DNA of 64,000 nt from Flavobacterium psychroterrae (lineage in GTDB: Bacteria; Bacteroidota; Bacteroidia; Flavobacteriales; Flavobacteriaceae), in assembly GCF_018380615.1 (NCBI RefSeq), contig NZ_JAGYVZ010000004.1, positions 218,737 to 282,736 on the forward strand, given 5' to 3'. Position 1 is the first letter of the stretch, and the number at the start of each line of letters is the position of its first letter. The notes under the pieces were generated by a model, which saw only the letters and a list, made by a program, of their open reading frames with translations, made no database searches and was not told where the DNA came from. Shown here in pieces: positions 28,428 to 37,148 of this stretch. Position numbers and translations under genes: made by a program.

Positions 28428-28494
28428 AATTGTGCAATTATTATTTTTAAGTAGTAATTTTTTTAGAGATGCAAATATCGTGAATTTTCACGGC

Positions 28495-29499
28495 TTAATT
28501 AAATATTTTGTACAGCATTTCTTTTAATAAATCAGACTGTGGTAAAGCATTAGCTCCCACTCCTTTACTTTTAAGATCAACATCGCGTAAGGCTCCAACG
28601 ATCTGACTCACTTTTCGCATTGGGTAATTTTTTATCGCTAAATCGTATTCCTTTAAAAAATAAGGATTTACACCAATAACAGCCGCCACATTTTTAGGAT
28701 TTTTATCTTTAAGTCCGTGATATTTTAAAAGCTGAATAAAAAATCCAAACACTAATCCGGTTGTCATTACTAATGGATATTCCTTAGGATTATGAGCAAA
28801 GTTTTCTGCTATCTTGTATGCTTTAAGCTGATTGCGTTCACCAATCGCTTTTCGAAGTTCGAATACATTATAATCCTTACTAAAACCAATATTTTCCTCG
28901 ATATGTTGTGGCGTAATTACGGTTCCTTGCGGTAAAATAATTTGTAATTTTTCTAGTTCATTATTGATTTTACTCAAATCTGTTCCTAAAAATTCCACCA
29001 ACATCGCATTCGCTTTTGGATCAATTGTATATTTTTTCCCTGCCAGAACACGTTTTATCCAATCACCAACCTGATTTTCGTAAAGCTTTTTACTTTCATA
29101 AACGACTCCTTTTTGTGCGAGTAATTTGGTTACTTTTTTACGTTTGTCGAGCGTTTTGTATTTATAACAAATAACAAGAACCGTAGTTTCCATTGGATTA
29201 TTAACATAGGATTCTAACTTATCGATTGTTCTTGATAAATCCTGCGCTTCTTTTACAATAACCACTTGACGATCAGACATCATAGGATAACGCTTTGCCG
29301 TTGAGACTATATCTTCTACAGATACATCTCTGCCATATAATACAGTTTGATTGAATCCTTTTTCTTCTTCTGAAAGTACATTTTTCTCAATATATTCAGA
29401 TAATTTATCAATATAATAAGGTTCTTCGCCCATTAAAAAATAAATTGGTTTTATATTTCCTGCCTTTATATCATTAACAATTTTTACAACTTCATCCAT
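28495..29499 (-). CDS. holA: DNA polymerase III subunit delta
   Basis: The 334-residue clamp-loader subunit has the HolA N-terminal AAA+-like fold, starting with IKAGNIKPIYFLMGEEPYYI (about 10-30). DRQVVIVKEAQDL follows near 75-90. The collar domain at the C-terminus ends with GVGANALPQSDLLKEMLYKI, the conserved final segment. It opens the beta clamp within the clamp loader. It diverges from the HsdR_N-like gene. Confidence 0.96.
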   Translation of the reverse strand: MDEVVKIVNDIKAGNIKPIYFLMGEEPYYIDKLSEYIEKNVLSEEEKGFNQTVLYGRDVSVEDIVSTAKRYPMMSDRQVVIVKEAQDLSRTIDKLESYVNNPMETTVLVICYKYKTLDKRKKVTKLLAQKGVVYESKKLYENQVGDWIKRVLAGKKYTIDPKANAMLVEFLGTDLSKINNELEKLQIILPQGTVITPQHIEENIGFSKDYNVFELRKAIGERNQLKAYKIAENFAHNPKEYPLVMTTGLVFGFFIQLLKYHGLKDKNPKNVAAVIGVNPYFLKEYDLAIKNYPMRKVSQIVGALRDVDLKSKGVGANALPQSDLLKEMLYKIFN

Positions 29500-29588
29500 T
29501 AATTTTAGTTTTCAGTGTTCAGTATCAGTGGTCAGTCTTCATTATAAAAAAATAATTATCTAATTTTCAAATTGACTAATTTTCAAAT

Positions 29589-29597
29589 TATATTTGC
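29589..29597 (+). promoter_or_regulatory. -7 element almost touching the start codon
   Basis: TATATTTGC matches TAnnTTTGC and ends only 3 bp before the ATG of the HsdR_N-like gene, which would give a leaderless or nearly leaderless mRNA. Confidence 0.55.
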
Positions 29598-29600
29598 CAT

Positions 29601-30047
29601 ATGTTAAAACTCAATTTTCCGCCTTATACTTTCCGATTCAAAAATAGCGAAAATAAAGTGTCTATTTTTGATGAAATCAGGAAAAAATTCATCATTCTTA
29701 CTCCGGAGGAATGGGTTCGACAGCATGTGGTTCATTACTTGATTGATGAAAAAAAATATCCTAAATCTTTAATCAATGTTGAAAAAGTTTTAACAGTCAA
29801 TGGATTACGAAAAAGATACGATGTTGTAGTCTTTAATCCTGATGGTTCTATACATATATTAGTAGAATGTAAAGCACCCAGCGTGAAAATTTCGCAAGCA
29901 ACTTTCGATCAAATTGCCCGTTATAATATGACAATGAAGGCACGGTTTTTGAATGTGACGAACGGTCTGAATCATTTTTATTGTCAGATGGATTTCGAAA
30001 ACGAAAAATATGAGTTTTTGAGAAATTTGCCAGATTATAACGAATAA
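29601..30047 (+). CDS. Stand-alone HsdR N-terminal-like (PD-(D/E)XK) nuclease domain protein
   Basis: The 148-residue protein consists only of a type I restriction enzyme R N-terminal-like domain. It has RKKFIILTPEEWVRQHVVHY near residues 27-46, then RYDVVVFNPDGSIHILVECK, where D73 and the ECK motif match the PD-(D/E)XK catalytic pattern, then the QxxxY-like DQIARYN. Bacteroidota commonly carry this as a single gene without HsdM/HsdS or a helicase domain, and its role is unknown. No restriction-modification partner is nearby. The next gene, a glycosyltransferase, follows by 23 bp. Confidence 0.88.
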   Translation: MLKLNFPPYTFRFKNSENKVSIFDEIRKKFIILTPEEWVRQHVVHYLIDEKKYPKSLINVEKVLTVNGLRKRYDVVVFNPDGSIHILVECKAPSVKISQATFDQIARYNMTMKARFLNVTNGLNHFYCQMDFENEKYEFLRNLPDYNE

Positions 30048-30070
30048 AATAATATTAAATCAAATTACTT

Positions 30071-31090
30071 TTGGATAAAATAGCTGTTGTCATTTTAAAT
30101 TGGAATGGAGTAAAATTGTTAGAACAATTTTTACCCTCTATAGTTCAGTTTTCAGAAGGAGCTCAAATATATGTTGCAGATAATGCATCAACAGATGATT
30201 CTATCGATTTTATAAGGCAAAATTTTCCCACAATTAAAATCATTATAAATAATGGAAATCATGGCTTTGCAAAAGGCTATAATGATGCTTTACAACATAT
30301 TAATGCTGAAATTTATGCATTAGTAAATTCAGATATCGAAGTAACAGAAAACTGGCTGAATCCCATTATTGAAACTTTTGATAATGAAAAACAAACCGCA
30401 ATAATCCAGCCTAAAATTCTCGATTTTAAAAATAAGGAGTACTTTGAATATGCAGGTGCTGCCGGAGGATTTATTGATAAATTTGGTTTCCCTTTTTGCC
30501 GTGGACGTATTTTTGATACTATCGAAAAAGATAATGGCCAATACAATGATAATTGTAAATTATTCTGGGCATCCGGAGCATGCTTTTTTATAAGAAGTGA
30601 AGTATATAATGAACTGAAAGGATTTGACGAATCTTTTTTTGCACATCAGGAAGAAATTGACTTATGCTGGCGCGCTGCAAATGAAGGACATGTCATTAAA
30701 TACAACTCTGCATCAACAGTTTATCATGTTGGAGGGGCGACTTTACAGCAAGGAAACCCTAAGAAAACATATCTTAATTTCAGGAATTCATTACTGATGC
30801 TTGTCAAGAATCTTCCGAGAAAAAGGATGTTTTTTGTCATTTTCTTTAGAATGATTTTGGACGGAATCGCCGGTATCCGTTTTCTGACTCAGGGAAAATT
30901 CAAGCATAGTTTTGCAATTTTACATGCTCACTTTTCATTTTATTGTATATCTTTAAGATACTTAAGACAACGAAAAGATTTTCAGATACAGCAATACTAT
31001 ACCGTAAAAAGTATCGTTTACTTGTATTACATAAAGAAATTGCTTGTTTTTAAAGAAATCTTTAACAGTAATCAAAATATTAAGAACTAA
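30071..31090 (+). CDS. Family 2 glycosyltransferase
   Basis: The 339-residue GT-A enzyme has IAVVILNWNGVKLLEQFLPS at the N-terminus, IYVADNASTDDSIDF for nucleotide binding, and ALVNSDIEVTENWL as the DxD-like metal site. FFAHQEEIDLCWRAANEGH is the acceptor-side ED motif. It resembles rhamnosyltransferase-type enzymes of cell-surface polysaccharide synthesis. The C-terminal part (about 255-320) is basic and hydrophobic, suggesting membrane association. The start is a TTG at 30071: there is no ATG early enough to keep the first beta strand. A TACTTTTGG motif overlaps this start (see rejected items). Confidence 0.92.
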   Translation: MDKIAVVILNWNGVKLLEQFLPSIVQFSEGAQIYVADNASTDDSIDFIRQNFPTIKIIINNGNHGFAKGYNDALQHINAEIYALVNSDIEVTENWLNPIIETFDNEKQTAIIQPKILDFKNKEYFEYAGAAGGFIDKFGFPFCRGRIFDTIEKDNGQYNDNCKLFWASGACFFIRSEVYNELKGFDESFFAHQEEIDLCWRAANEGHVIKYNSASTVYHVGGATLQQGNPKKTYLNFRNSLLMLVKNLPRKRMFFVIFFRMILDGIAGIRFLTQGKFKHSFAILHAHFSFYCISLRYLRQRKDFQIQQYYTVKSIVYLYYIKKLLVFKEIFNSNQNIKN

Positions 31091-31095
31091 ATTTG
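31088..31095 (+). promoter_or_regulatory. -7 element for the OmpA-like lipoprotein gene
   Basis: TAAATTTG matches TAnnTTTG, overlaps the stop codon of the glycosyltransferase gene and lies 29 bp before the ompA-like ATG. Confidence 0.6.
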
Positions 31096-31124
31096 TAATC
31101 AACGTTTAATTAAATAAATACCCT

Positions 31125-31958
31125 ATGAGAAAAATAGTAATCGCACTATCAGTATTAATGGCCTTAACTTCGTGTGTATCGAAAAAGGAATACGCAGCTT
31201 TAGAAGCTAAGAATAAAGAAATCCAAGATTTATTAAACTCTTGCACAGTAAAACTAAACTCTTGTTTAGAGGAAAAAGCAGGATTAGCAGCTACAGCTGA
31301 AAGTTATAAAGCACATAATCAAGACTTAATAAGCTCATCTAAAGATTTAACTGTATTAACAACTAAAGGAGCTGAAAACCTTGAAAAATCTTTAGAAAGT
31401 TTAAAAGAAAAAGATTTAAAAATATCCAGACTTCAAGATGCATTAACTAAAAAAGATAGCGTAACATTAGCGTTAGTTACTAGTTTAAAAGGTGCTGTTG
31501 GAATTAACGATCCGGATATCGAAATCAACGTAGAAAAAGGTGTTGTATTTATATCTATTGCTGACAAATTATTATTTAAAAGCGGTAGCTATGACGTAAC
31601 TGATGCTGCAAAAGGTGTTTTAGCTAAAGTTGCAAAAGTAGTAAACGACAAACCTGATTTTGAATGTATGGTTGAAGGTCACACAGATAACGTTCCTTAT
31701 AAAAGTAATGGTGTTTTGTTAGACAACTGGGATTTAAGTGTTAAACGTTCTACATCTATTGTACGTGTTTTAACAAATGACCTTGGTGTTAACCCTGCAA
31801 AATTAATTGCTGCTGGTAGAAGTTCATACATACCATTAGTTGCTAATGATACTCCAGAGAACAAAGCTCGTAACAGAAGAACTCGTATTGTTGTTATGCC
31901 TAAAATCGATCAATTCTATGATATGATTGAAAAAGAAATGAAAAAACAAGCGAAATAA
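31125..31958 (+). CDS. OmpA-family lipoprotein
   Basis: The 277-residue protein has a lipoprotein signal (VLMALTSC, Cys17), a helical coiled-coil middle (about 20-110) and a C-terminal OmpA-like peptidoglycan-binding domain (about 135-265). The domain holds FECMVEGHTDNVPY and the ENKARNRRTRIVV motif, with the Asp and Arg that bind diaminopimelate. It likely tethers the outer membrane to peptidoglycan. It has its own promoter motif and a strong terminator, which fits an abundant envelope protein. Confidence 0.94.
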   Translation: MRKIVIALSVLMALTSCVSKKEYAALEAKNKEIQDLLNSCTVKLNSCLEEKAGLAATAESYKAHNQDLISSSKDLTVLTTKGAENLEKSLESLKEKDLKISRLQDALTKKDSVTLALVTSLKGAVGINDPDIEINVEKGVVFISIADKLLFKSGSYDVTDAAKGVLAKVAKVVNDKPDFECMVEGHTDNVPYKSNGVLLDNWDLSVKRSTSIVRVLTNDLGVNPAKLIAAGRSSYIPLVANDTPENKARNRRTRIVVMPKIDQFYDMIEKEMKKQAK

Positions 31959-31987
31959 TCTTAGTTTGTACATACTTTATTAAACAG

Positions 31988-32014
31988 AAAAAGCAGGTCA
32001 ATTGACCTGCTTTT
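31988..32014 (+). terminator. Terminator of the OmpA-like gene
   Basis: AAAAGCAGGTCAATTGACCTGCTTTT is an uninterrupted palindrome with a T tail, 30 bp after the stop. Confidence 0.9.
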
Positions 32015-32204
32015 ATGTATTCCTAATTTTTTTAATAACCAATTAAATATAAATCAAGAATAGCATTATCTTTAAATTAACTAACTAAATTTTAACTAGT
32101 ACTAAAGTTAATTATTTATTTTAAATAATTATGCAATTTCAGTTTTTTTTTTACAAATACTCCATAATGTGTTTTTACATGGTAGTTAAAAATAAGATAA
32201 TATT

Positions 32205-33242
32205 TTATTTAATCCCATAATTAAGAGGCAACATATCACCTACTTTCTTTTCTGAAATTTTGCCTGAAAAAAGAATGCTTTCTATATTTGAATTGTTTCC
32301 GTACTTATAAATGTAAAAACTATCGGTCTGAAACGTAATTTTTGATTCTTCAGTTCTATTAAATGCTATATTATAAGAAGCTACAATATCGTTTAGATTT
32401 TCATTTTTGATTTCCCCTTTTGGCTGCGTTAATATTTCTACTTTTACAAAATCTTCTTCCTCAATAATCTTGAATCTTTTGAGAGGATCTACACTATTAT
32501 CGTCATTAAGTAAAATAAACTTTTTTATTCCCCAATCCTTTTTCGCAAAATTCCTGAAAAATTGAATTTGTGATCCCTGATAAGTTTTTTCACGACGTTC
32601 TAAAACTTCGGCCGAATTATTGATGTCCTCAAAGCGGCTGACTCCTCCGTAAAAGTTCTTAATAACATCTTTAGAGTTAATGCTTTGTTTATTAAAGGCA
32701 ACTTCAAAAACAACCAATTCAAAATCAATTTTATATCCCAATGCTGCATTAATAATCGTTAATGGTTTATCAGAATAAGCGCTAAAAACAAATTTTTCCT
32801 TATCAAATTTAAATCGAAGATCACTTTCATTTTGGATTATCGTTCCCTTAGCATTATTTGTCTTTCCTAAAAAATATTCTCTAAATAATTTAAGTTTTTG
32901 AGCTCTGGTAAATAATTCATTTATATTAATAACAACCTCTTTAAGTTCATTTTGTGAAACTGTCATTGCAATATTCAAAGGCTTCGCAACATCTAAACCA
33001 GTTAAATATTCCGTTTGATATCCCATGAAACTTATTACCAAAATATTATTGGCATTGGGTTCATATTGGATAGTGAAATTTCCTTTTGAATCTGAAATGG
33101 TTGAGATTGTAGTTCCGTCAAAATAAATATTAACACCCTCTAAAGGAACATTTTCTTTATTGGAAATCTTTCCTTTAAGGATATTTTGAGAAAATATTGT
33201 AATTGTAATAAACAGGAACAAAACAAGATAAAGGTTTTTCAT
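32205..33242 (-). CDS. Carboxypeptidase-like regulatory domain protein (exported)
   Basis: This 345-residue exported protein begins with a signal peptide (MKNLYLVLFLFITITIFSQ) and a carboxypeptidase-regulatory-like beta-sandwich (about 20-95, LKGKISNKENVPLEGVNIYF ... GNFTIQYEPN). The remainder (about 95-345) is a Bacteroidota-specific domain I do not recognise, with alternating strands (KFVFSAYSDKPLTIINAALG). Proteins of this layout are probably periplasmic or outer-membrane associated. The start is taken as the ATG at 33242 rather than an upstream in-frame TTG, because the latter would overlap a terminator hairpin and place three residues before the signal peptide. Confidence 0.8.
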   Translation of the reverse strand: MKNLYLVLFLFITITIFSQNILKGKISNKENVPLEGVNIYFDGTTISTISDSKGNFTIQYEPNANNILVISFMGYQTEYLTGLDVAKPLNIAMTVSQNELKEVVININELFTRAQKLKLFREYFLGKTNNAKGTIIQNESDLRFKFDKEKFVFSAYSDKPLTIINAALGYKIDFELVVFEVAFNKQSINSKDVIKNFYGGVSRFEDINNSAEVLERREKTYQGSQIQFFRNFAKKDWGIKKFILLNDDNSVDPLKRFKIIEEEDFVKVEILTQPKGEIKNENLNDIVASYNIAFNRTEESKITFQTDSFYIYKYGNNSNIESILFSGKISEKKVGDMLPLNYGIK

Positions 33243-33249
33243 AAAATGC

Positions 33250-33292
33250 AAAATGGTTTGGTTAATTATAAGCTAATTAACCAAACCATTTT
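33250..33292 (-). terminator. Terminator of the tsaC/sua5-type gene
   Basis: The perfect 19-bp arms AAAATGGTTTGGTTAATTA / TAATTAACCAAACCATTTT have a 5-nt loop. It lies 32 bp past the stop of the minus-strand gene at 33324 and directly before the start of the next gene. Confidence 0.88.
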
Positions 33293-33323
33293 CAATTATC
33301 CTAGATAATTTATGATTTTAATC

Positions 33324-33944
33324 TTACAAAATATTCAAATCTCCTTTTCCTTCCCTGATAACAACCGGCTCATAATCTGATAAATCGATAATTGTAGAAC
33401 CGACGTTATCTCCATATCCTCCGTCAATTACAAGATCGACAATATTTTGCCATTTTTCAAAAATTAATTCCGGATCTGTGGTGTACTCAATTACATCATC
33501 TTCATCACGAATAGAAGTTGAAACAATAGGATTCCCTAATTTTCTAACTATTTCTAATGCTATATTATTATCGGGAACACGAATACCAACAGTTGTTTTC
33601 TTTTTAAACTCTTTTGGCAAATTATTATTACCCGGCAAAATAAAAGTATAAGGACCTGGTAATGCTCTTTTTAAAATCTTGAAAGTCGCCGTATCAATCT
33701 GACGTACATAATCTGATAAATTACTTAAATCATGACAGATAAACGAAAAATTTGCTTTTTCAAGTTTAACTCCTTTTATTTTAGCAATTTTTTCTAAAGC
33801 GCGTGAATTTGTAATATCGCAACCCAAACCATAAACGGTATCAGTTGGATAAATTACTAAACCTCCGTTTTGAAGCACTTTTACCACTTTGGCAATTGCA
33901 GCTTCATTAGGTTTATCGGGATATATTTTTATGAACTCGGCCAT
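33324..33944 (-). CDS. L-threonylcarbamoyladenylate synthase (TsaC/Sua5/YciO family)
   Basis: The 206-residue protein is a YrdC-fold enzyme: GGLVIYPTDTVYGLGCDITN near residues 29-48 is the nucleotide-binding signature, followed by KGVKLEKANFSFICHDLSNL and VGIRVPDNNIALEIV. The KxR/SxN-type residues are largely present, but the KRPxxxPF-like loop reads KGVKLEKANFS, which is closer to the YciO subgroup. It would make threonylcarbamoyl-AMP for tRNA t6A37, with TsaE at 17988-18395. The subgroup placement leaves some doubt about whether this is the main t6A enzyme. Confidence 0.85.
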   Translation of the reverse strand: MAEFIKIYPDKPNEAAIAKVVKVLQNGGLVIYPTDTVYGLGCDITNSRALEKIAKIKGVKLEKANFSFICHDLSNLSDYVRQIDTATFKILKRALPGPYTFILPGNNNLPKEFKKKTTVGIRVPDNNIALEIVRKLGNPIVSTSIRDEDDVIEYTTDPELIFEKWQNIVDLVIDGGYGDNVGSTIIDLSDYEPVVIREGKGDLNIL

Positions 33945-34176
33945 TTTTTAGAATAAAGATGTTAGATTATAGAATAAAGAATACTCTTTATTCCTTTTTA
34001 TTTTTTTTTAAAGTAAAAACAACATTCCAATTGAAAATATATTGAATCTTAAACTAAAAAGATACTTATTCTCTTGAAAAATCATGAAAATTATGAAGGT
34101 AGAAAATCAAATCTGGTGATAAAAAATTGACTTTTTAAAAATCTGTTTTCTATCATCTTTTTTCTATATTCTTCTC

Positions 34177-36513
34177 TTACCCTACCACATCTAATTTAGC
34201 AAATCTTAGCAACAATTTCTTGATACCGCCAACTTCAAACTTAATCTCAGCTTTTTTATCAGCACCAACACCTTCCATATTAACCACTTCGCCTTTTCCA
34301 AAGCGTTCGTGCATCACAATATTTCCAATAGTCAGCTTACTATCAAATAAATTAGGCGCAGCGTTATTAGGATTTACACCTCCAACCGGTTTTAATTTGC
34401 GAACATTCAAATCTGATTTTGGTTCACTTTCTGTAATATATTTTGGTGGAGTTGAACCAATCGGTTTTGCTAAACGCAATTTCGATTTATCAACATCGCC
34501 AAAAATATCTCCATCAATTTGAGATTTATAACGGTAATTACTTTCGGCAGGAGTCAAATATTCTAAATATTGCCCGTCAATTTCTTCAATAAAACGTGAA
34601 GGTTCACTATCCGTCAATTTCCCCCAGCGGTAACGAGATTGCGCATAAGTCAAATACGCCTGATGCTCTGCACGAGTTAAAGCTACGTAAAATAAACGAC
34701 GTTCTTCCTCTAATTCACTTCTGGTACTCATACTCATCGCACTCGGAAACAAATCTTCTTCCATTCCCACCACAAAAACATGAGGAAATTCAAGCCCTTT
34801 TGCCAGGTGAATTGTCATCAAAGCCACGCGATCTTCATCAGATGTGTCTTTATCTAAATCAGTTGCAAGTGCTACATCCTCCATAAATTCAGATAATGCT
34901 CCTCTTGCTCCGTCAATTTCTTTTTGTCCTTCAGTAAAATCTTTTAAACCGTTTAACAGTTCCTCGATATTCTGGATTTTTGCCATTCCTTCCGGAGTAG
35001 CATCTTTTTTGAGCTCCTGAACTAAACCTGTTTTCTTGGCAACATAATCAGTAATATAAAAAGCATCCTGATTTTGATCGATCACCTGAAAACTCTGAAT
35101 CATCGTAACAAAATCATTTATTTTATTCTTCGTTCCTGTGTTTAATTTCAGGTCGATTTTATCAATATTTACCATCACTTCCCAAATCGAACGTTTGTAG
35201 TGATTGGCAGCAATTGTAAGTTTTTCAACCGTTGTATCCCCAATTCCACGAGCCGGATAATTGATAACCCGAACAAGAGCTTCTTCGTCTTTCGGGTTAA
35301 TGACCAAACGCAAATAACACAAAACATCCTTAATTTCCTTACGTTGGTAAAATGATAAACCACCATAAATTCGGTACGGAATATCACGTTTTCTTAAAGC
35401 GTCCTCCATTGCACGTGATTGCGCATTTGTACGATACAAGATCGCAAATGAACCATTATGCATCTGATTCATCATTTTTTGCTCAAAAATAGTACTCGCT
35501 ACAAAACGTCCTTCTTCAGCATCCGTTAAGCTACGGTGTATTTTTATTTTGGCTCCAAAATCATTTGCAGTCCAAACAATTTTATCAAGTTTAACTTTAT
35601 TATGATCAATAATTGTATTTGCTGCTTCAACAATATTTCTGGTCGAACGGTAATTTTGCTCCAGTCGAAACATTTTTACACCTTCATAATCCTTCTGGAA
35701 ATTCAAAATATTATTGATATTTGCACCACGGAACGCATAGATACTCTGCGCATCATCACCAACGACACAAATATTCTGAAATTTATCTGATAAAGCCCTA
35801 ACAATCAAATACTGAGAGTGATTTGTATCCTGGTACTCATCAACTAATATATAACGAAAACGGTTTTGATATTTAGATAAAACCTCAGGAAAACGCGTCA
35901 GTAATTCATTGGTTTTCAACAATAAATCATCAAAATCCATTGCTCCGGCTTTGAAACAACGTTCTACATATTGCTGATAAATTTCTCCCAAACGAGGTCT
36001 TTTCGCCATTGCATCAGCTTCAACCAATTCAGGATTATTAAAATAAGCTTTAACGGTAATTAAACTATTTTTATAAGATGAAATCCTTCCTAAAATTTGT
36101 TTAGGTTTATAAACATCACGATCCAGCTGCATCTCCTTAATAATAGATGAAATTAGCCTTGCAGAATCCTGTGAATCATAAATGGTAAAATTAGATGGAT
36201 ACCCCAAATGATCTGATTCTGCACGAAGAATACGGGCAAAAATCGAGTGAAAAGTTCCCATCCACAGATTTTTAGCCTCACTTGCTCCTACAATATCCGA
36301 AATCCTGTGCTTCATTTCACGAGCTGCCTTGTTTGTAAAAGTCAGCGACAAAATGCTGAACGCATCAACACCCTGAGCCATTAAATAAGCAATTCTAATC
36401 GTTAACACACGAGTTTTTCCAGAACCTGCACCAGCAATAATAATCATTGGCCCGTCTTTTTGTAAAACGGGTTCTCGTTGTGCTTCATTGAGCTGGTCAA
36501 TATATTTTTGCAT
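34177..36513 (-). CDS. UvrD/PcrA-type ATP-dependent DNA helicase
   Basis: The 778-residue superfamily 1A helicase has the Q motif LNEAQREPV, Walker A IIAGAGSGKTRVLTIR, motif II LVDEYQDTNHSQY and motif III VVGDDAQSIYAFRGA. Motif IV-VI segments follow (FRLEQNYRSTRNIV, VALMTIHLAKGLEFPHVFVV, RRLFYVALTRAEHQAYLTYA). The C-terminal tail ends with the PcrA-type Tudor-like IVMHERFGKGEVVNMEG. It unwinds DNA 3'-5' in repair and in removing RecA or polymerase. I place the start at the ATG 36513 (MQKYIDQLNEAQ); the ATG at 36528 would sit only 8 bp from the -7 motif at 36536-36544. Confidence 0.95.
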   Translation of the reverse strand: MQKYIDQLNEAQREPVLQKDGPMIIIAGAGSGKTRVLTIRIAYLMAQGVDAFSILSLTFTNKAAREMKHRISDIVGASEAKNLWMGTFHSIFARILRAESDHLGYPSNFTIYDSQDSARLISSIIKEMQLDRDVYKPKQILGRISSYKNSLITVKAYFNNPELVEADAMAKRPRLGEIYQQYVERCFKAGAMDFDDLLLKTNELLTRFPEVLSKYQNRFRYILVDEYQDTNHSQYLIVRALSDKFQNICVVGDDAQSIYAFRGANINNILNFQKDYEGVKMFRLEQNYRSTRNIVEAANTIIDHNKVKLDKIVWTANDFGAKIKIHRSLTDAEEGRFVASTIFEQKMMNQMHNGSFAILYRTNAQSRAMEDALRKRDIPYRIYGGLSFYQRKEIKDVLCYLRLVINPKDEEALVRVINYPARGIGDTTVEKLTIAANHYKRSIWEVMVNIDKIDLKLNTGTKNKINDFVTMIQSFQVIDQNQDAFYITDYVAKKTGLVQELKKDATPEGMAKIQNIEELLNGLKDFTEGQKEIDGARGALSEFMEDVALATDLDKDTSDEDRVALMTIHLAKGLEFPHVFVVGMEEDLFPSAMSMSTRSELEEERRLFYVALTRAEHQAYLTYAQSRYRWGKLTDSEPSRFIEEIDGQYLEYLTPAESNYRYKSQIDGDIFGDVDKSKLRLAKPIGSTPPKYITESEPKSDLNVRKLKPVGGVNPNNAAPNLFDSKLTIGNIVMHERFGKGEVVNMEGVGADKKAEIKFEVGGIKKLLLRFAKLDVVG

Positions 36514-36535
36514 GAAATTTTTCTCCATAATTAAT

Positions 36536-36544
36536 GCAAAAATA
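36536..36544 (-). promoter_or_regulatory. -7 element for the helicase gene
   Basis: The minus strand reads TATTTTTGC, a TAnnTTTGC match. Its position favours translation from 36513. Confidence 0.6.
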
Positions 36545-36872
36545 AGAATTATTGATTGAAATAGCTACTACCTTTTTAAGGTATTAAGTTTCTGAGGTTC
36601 TAAGATTCTAAGTTTTTTTTGAAGTAGAACAATTGGCTTTTTTTCTAAGTTTATAAAGGGCTAAGCAACTCAGATTCTTCTTTTTTTGAAGCAGAAACAA
36701 TTGTAATTTTAAGAAACATAGTTCCCGCTTTCGGCTTTATCTCTCCGTTTCTCTACGAGGATATCGCCTCTATCGGGGCTAAAAAGAAACAATTGGCTTT
36801 ACTTGAGTTTTTTTTGAAAGAAAAATACTTCATTTTGTTATTTAATTCTATATTTACAATTAATAAAATCAA
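36545..36872. other. Repeat-rich gap before the toxin gene
   Basis: About 330 bp without a gene. It holds three copies of a GAA(A)CAATTG(GCTTT) word (about 36626, 36697 and 36786), TTCTAAGATTCTAAGTTTT-type words also seen at 58628-58660, and a segment CGAGGATATCGCCTCTATCGGGG with a short inverted repeat. I see no promoter with a perfect TAnnTTTG motif; TATATTTA lies 26 bp before the toxin start. Confidence 0.55.
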
Positions 36873-37148
36873 ATGAAAATACTATTCACAGATAACGCCG
36901 AAAAAACTTATTTTGATATTACCAATAAATATTCTCAAACTAAAGCTGATTCGTTTGCTAAAAAAACAATTATAATTTTAAATTTAATTCAGGAAAATAA
37001 TCACATAGGTTCAAGACATGAAAAAACTTCCTATAGAAAATTTTTGATATCAAATCATGTCTATTTATTTTACAAAATTGAAATACAAGTAATTTATTTT
37101 ATTTTGGGACAACAAAAGAAAACCTTTAGATCTAAATGTTATACTTAG
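36873..37148 (+). CDS. RelE/ParE-superfamily toxin
   Basis: The 91-residue basic protein has the RelE/ParE pattern. An N-terminal strand and helix pair (MKILFTDNAEKTYFDITNKY) leads to the helix KADSFAKKTIIILNLIQEN. A beta sheet with the conserved basic pattern follows (SYRKFLISNHVYLFYKIEI, then QVIYFILGQQ). Such toxins cleave ribosome-bound mRNA or block gyrase; the subtype cannot be decided here. Unusually, the probable antitoxin is on the opposite strand, and the two 3' ends overlap by 17 bp. Confidence 0.8.
   Translation: MKILFTDNAEKTYFDITNKYSQTKADSFAKKTIIILNLIQENNHIGSRHEKTSYRKFLISNHVYLFYKIEIQVIYFILGQQKKTFRSKCYT

Noticed and set aside
29601..30047. Type I restriction system
   Set aside because: Only the R-subunit N-terminal-like domain is present; there are no HsdM, HsdS or helicase domains nearby.
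30066..30074. TACTTTTGG as promoter of the glycosyltransferase gene
   Set aside because: It overlaps the TTG start and would place the transcript start inside the first beta strand; no later start codon keeps the GT-A fold, so the match is probably chance.
34220..34886. Plus-strand ORFs of 96-100 codons opposite the helicase gene
   Set aside because: They are shadow frames of a gene with all SF1 helicase motifs, and have no promoter or family features.
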